A DNA stretch of 8,263 nucleotides, taken from contig JADFMW010000122.1 of assembly GCA_022563655.1 (NCBI GenBank), positions 1 to 8,263 of the forward strand, given 5' to 3'. The notes beneath the pieces were generated by a model. That model was given only the letters and a program-made list of their open reading frames with translations, was not told the origin of the DNA and did not search any database. Shown here piece by piece: positions 6,066-8,263 of the stretch. This DNA is from Pseudomonadota bacterium. Its GTDB lineage: Bacteria; Pseudomonadota; Alphaproteobacteria; JAAXGF01. The translations under genes were made by a program, and so were the position numbers. Each line of letters opens with the position of its first letter. Within the stretch, counting starts at the first letter, position 1.

Positions 6066-7442
6066 ATGCAACCATCTAACCATCAGTCAAACTCACTACG
6101 TCTGGGGGCGCCGATGGGCGCGACCCTTCTTTCAGGTACAGCCTTGGCGATGATCTTCCTCGTTGGCGCGCCGGCTTTCGCCGGCGAGATCGACGTCCTC
6201 AAGGAGCAGTTGCAGGCCTTGCAGAAGAAGGTCGAGCAAATCGAGTCCAACCAGACCACGAAAATGCCGACAAAAGGCAGGCCCAAGGTCCAGCTCGAGG
6301 TTTCCGGCCAGGTCAACCGCGCCTTGCTGTATGCCGACAACGGCGATCATGAGCAGCTCTTCAACGTCGACAACGACAACTCGTCGTCGCGCGTGAGGTG
6401 GGTGGCCAGGGCCAGGCTCAACGACGATCTCTCGGCCGGCGCGGCGATCGAGGTGCAGATCGAATCGAACTCCACCGCCAAAGTCTCCATGGGCCAGAAC
6501 AGCGCGGTCGCTCCCGACGGGGGGGGCTTCAGCGAACGTAAGATAGAGTTCTGGATCGACAGCAAGAGGATGGGGCGGGTGTGGGTCGGCCAAGGCGATA
6601 CGGCGTCGAACGGCACCTCGGAAGTCGATCTCTCCGGCACCTCGATTGTTGCCTACTCGGGCATCGCAGACTTGGCCGGCGGGATATGTTTCGCCGTCTC
6701 TGGCGGCGGCGGCCCCTGCGACGGCCCCGTGATCGGAGATCTCTGGAGCAACTTGGACGGTCTGAGCCGTAACGACCGCATCCGCTACGACACGCCGACG
6801 ATAGCGGGTTTCAAGCTATCGGCCAGCTACGTCGAGGCCGACACCTGGGATGTCGCCTTGCGCTATGGCGCCAATTACGAAGCGATCGGCACCAAGGTTT
6901 CAGCGGCGATCGCATTCGCCAATCCGGGCGGAGCGAAGGACTCCTCGGACTCTGATCACCAGCTCAACGGGTCGATCTCGGTCCTGCACTCCTCGGGGCT
7001 CAGCGTCACCTATGCGATGGGTAAGAGAGGCGTCGGGGAAGGCGACGACGATCGTAGTTTCTGGTACATCAAGGGCGGCTGGCAGATGGATGTTCCCTCG
7101 CCCAACCTGGGTAGGTTCGCGATCTCGTTCGACTATGGCGTGGCCAACCCCGACGACGATATAACGGAGGTTTGCGATAGTCCCGCCTTCTTCAAATCTA
7201 AAGGGTTTTTGGTCGACCCCTGCGAAGCAACCAAGGAGAATAATTTTGGTACGCTAGTGGCATCAGACGACAGCGTCTTTGACGACGATGAAATCACCAC
7301 GTGGGGTGTTGCCGTCACCCAGAAAGTCGCCAAGCTCGGGGCCGAGTTTTATTTCGCCTACCGAAATCACGATTTCGACCGCCCGGGCAGCGACTTCAAT
7401 GACATCAACACCGCGATGTTGGGTGCCCGGATAAAATTCTAG
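6066..7442 (+). CDS. Outer-membrane porin (alphaproteobacterial general-porin type)
   Basis: The 458-residue precursor should form a beta-barrel, probably a trimeric diffusion pore in the outer membrane. A signal peptide (1-39) has a hydrophobic core TALAMIFLVG and an AFA cleavage site before GEIDV. Residues 41-62 (VLKEQLQALQKKVEQIE) form a short coiled coil, common at the N-terminus of these porins. The barrel begins with VQLEVSGQVNRALLY (75-89) and continues as alternating strands with Asp/Gly/Ser-rich loops, such as VDNDNSSSRVRWVARARL. The last strand ends ARIKF, with the C-terminal Phe recognised by the BAM complex. Two close cysteine pairs (208/218 and 370/386) could form loop disulfides. 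It has its own promoter at 5938-5966, and the small lipoprotein gene follows after 8 bases. Solute preference cannot be read. Confidence 0.88.
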   Translation: MQPSNHQSNSLRLGAPMGATLLSGTALAMIFLVGAPAFAGEIDVLKEQLQALQKKVEQIESNQTTKMPTKGRPKVQLEVSGQVNRALLYADNGDHEQLFNVDNDNSSSRVRWVARARLNDDLSAGAAIEVQIESNSTAKVSMGQNSAVAPDGGGFSERKIEFWIDSKRMGRVWVGQGDTASNGTSEVDLSGTSIVAYSGIADLAGGICFAVSGGGGPCDGPVIGDLWSNLDGLSRNDRIRYDTPTIAGFKLSASYVEADTWDVALRYGANYEAIGTKVSAAIAFANPGGAKDSSDSDHQLNGSISVLHSSGLSVTYAMGKRGVGEGDDDRSFWYIKGGWQMDVPSPNLGRFAISFDYGVANPDDDITEVCDSPAFFKSKGFLVDPCEATKENNFGTLVASDDSVFDDDEITTWGVAVTQKVAKLGAEFYFAYRNHDFDRPGSDFNDINTAMLGARIKF

Positions 7443-7450
7443 GGGAGCCG

Positions 7451-7657
7451 ATGCGCTTGGCACTGCTCGATCGGAGACACGCCGCCGCATTGCGGAAAGG
7501 TTTCATCTGTGCGTTTGTCGTGCTTGGCTTGTCTGCTTGCGGACAAGCCAAGCCTTTAGGCGAGGTCGAGCTGGTGGATGAAATCCCGCCGGGTCCCGGT
7601 CTCTTTACCGGCAAGGACGGCAAGTACATCATATACGGAAAAGGCTACGTCGAGTGA
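7451..7657 (+). CDS. Small lipoprotein co-transcribed with the porin
   Basis: The 68-residue product has a basic start, a hydrophobic stretch (about 17-29, GFICAFVVLGLSA) and a lipobox LSAC at 27-30, so it should be cut by signal peptidase II and lipid-anchored at Cys30, leaving a mature peptide of 39 residues. The mature part, with VDEIPPGPGLFTGKDGKY (42-59) and the ending YGKGYVE, resembles short uncharacterised lipoproteins of alphaproteobacteria. There is no Asp at +2 (Gly31), so by the enterobacterial rule it would go to the outer membrane. GGGGAG at 7442-7447 overlaps the porin stop and precedes the ATG by three bases. The shared transcript and terminator suggest a porin-associated role, but the function is unknown. 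Confidence 0.75.
   Translation: MRLALLDRRHAAALRKGFICAFVVLGLSACGQAKPLGEVELVDEIPPGPGLFTGKDGKYIIYGKGYVE
7522..7553 (+). promoter_or_regulatory. Perfect 12-bp hairpin over the lipobox codons
   Basis: GCTTGGCTTGTC (7522-7533) and GACAAGCCAAGC (7542-7553) are exact inverse complements around an 8-base loop. The loop contains the TGC codon of lipobox Cys30. Only three T residues follow, so it is not a normal terminator. It could slow ribosomes during lipoprotein export, block 3' exonucleases so that porin mRNA outlasts the distal part, or be a binding dyad. Confidence 0.55.
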
Positions 7658-7684
7658 TCGGCTAAGCTGACTGATTGGCAAAGC

Positions 7685-7719
7685 GGGGCATCCTACCGAG
7701 GTAGGATGTCCCTTTTTTT
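7685..7719 (+). terminator. Rho-independent terminator of the porin-lipoprotein unit
   Basis: GGGGCATCCTAC (7685-7696) pairs with GTAGGATGTCCC (7701-7712) over 12 bp with one G-U pair and a CGAG loop, followed at once by seven T residues (7713-7719). It lies 28 bases after the lipoprotein stop and separates this transcript from tldD. Confidence 0.92.
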
Positions 7720-7822
7720 CCGTCTTCCGCTTTTTCCGTTTTCCTTGGCGCGGCCGCTCCGCTACGATGAGCGGTCGTTCTCCCACCACGGGGGGCGCCA
7801 GCATCGGCGCCGAAAAGCGGTC

Positions 7823-8263
7823 GTGACCAAGCATCCCAGCCCTGACGAGATCTTCTTCACCCGCGCCGGCCTCGACCGCGCGCGCACCGAACGCATCGTC
7901 GCCGACGCGCTCTCGGGCTGCGACGACGGCGAGCTGTTCCTCGAGTACCGCCAGTCGGAGAGCTTCGCGTTCGACGACGGCAAGCTCAAGAGCGCGAGCT
8001 TCGACTCCAGCCAGGGCTTCGGGCTGCGCGCCGTATGCGGAGAGGCGACCGGCTACGCGCACGCCACGGAGCTCAGCGAGGCGGCGATCAGCCGCGCCGC
8101 GCGCACGGTCCGGGCGGTGCGGGCCGGACACACGGGCGTCGCCGCCGGCCGGCCGCGGCGCACCAACCGCGTGGTCTACGCCGAGCACAATCCGCTGGGC
8201 GAGATCGAGTTCGCCGCCAAGGTCAAGCTGCTCGCCGACATCGACGCCTACGCGCGCTCGCGC
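7823..8263 (+). CDS. tldD: TldD-family metalloprotease, N-terminal part (cut by window end)
   Basis: The visible 147 residues match the N-terminal domain of TldD, which with PmbA/TldE forms a cytoplasmic zinc protease that acts on peptides such as microcin B17 precursor and CcdA. Landmarks are ELFLEYRQSESFAFDDGKL (about 37-55), SFDSSQGFGLRAV (58-70) and GEATGYAHATELSEAA (72-87), the beta-rich segment typical of the family. The HExxxH zinc motif lies later in the protein and is beyond the window. The start is taken as GTG 7823 (TKHPSPDEIFF follows), with AAGCGG nearby as a weak ribosome site. The gene follows the porin terminator, so it should have its own promoter; none is clear between 7720 and 7822. 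Base composition is strongly GC-rich, as expected for a core gene. Confidence 0.88.
   Translation, partial: MTKHPSPDEIFFTRAGLDRARTERIVADALSGCDDGELFLEYRQSESFAFDDGKLKSASFDSSQGFGLRAVCGEATGYAHATELSEAAISRAARTVRAVRAGHTGVAAGRPRRTNRVVYAEHNPLGEIEFAAKVKLLADIDAYARSR

Noticed and set aside
7745..7768. TTGGCG and TACGAT as a tldD promoter
   Set aside because: The spacer is only 12 bases, too short for a sigma70 promoter.
7556..8188. Antisense ORF (210 codons) opposite the lipoprotein end, terminator and tldD
   Set aside because: It runs across a rho-independent terminator and opposite well-supported TldD coding; it is a GC-driven shadow.

Overview
The window looks like chromosomal DNA of a GC-rich alphaproteobacterium, possibly Rhodospirillales-like. 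This rests on three things: a porin with a short coiled-coil N-terminus and terminal Phe, an MNRKQRR-type start on a TPR/O-GlcNAc-transferase-like protein, and the N-terminus of a TldD protease. The placement is inferred from protein style only. All recognised genes lie on the + strand.

Region 1 (about 1-2922) is the end of a surface-glycan or amino-sugar cluster with looser codon use and visibly lower GC than the rest. It holds the last codons of an unrecognised gene, a short doubtful ORF linked by ATGA overlaps, a DegT/DnrJ-type PLP aminotransferase, a FemAB/GNAT-like acyltransferase whose C-terminal part is missing, and a NeuD/PglD-type hexapeptide acyltransferase. An aminotransferase followed by acyltransferases fits synthesis of an N-acylated amino sugar, but the substrate cannot be read from the sequence.

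Region 2 (2923-3497) has no recognisable gene; its last part becomes very GC-rich.

Region 3 (3498-5951) encodes an 817-residue protein with about nine TPR units followed by a SPINDLY/OGT-like glycosyltransferase domain. An odd AT-rich, basic C-terminal tail is encoded over what looks like the control region of the next gene.

Region 4 (about 5830-7719) is a compact porin unit: repeated TTTCGTAA octamers, a strong sigma70-like promoter, a predicted hairpin at the 5' end of the mRNA, the porin, a small lipoprotein with a hairpin across its lipobox codons, and a clear rho-independent terminator.

Region 5 (7823-8263) is the start of tldD, cut by the window edge.

No CRISPR array, tRNA, rRNA, intact insertion sequence or recognisable defence system was seen. 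The points most worth a second look are the broken acyltransferase, the OGT tail that overlaps the porin control region, and the two hairpins in the porin-lipoprotein transcript.
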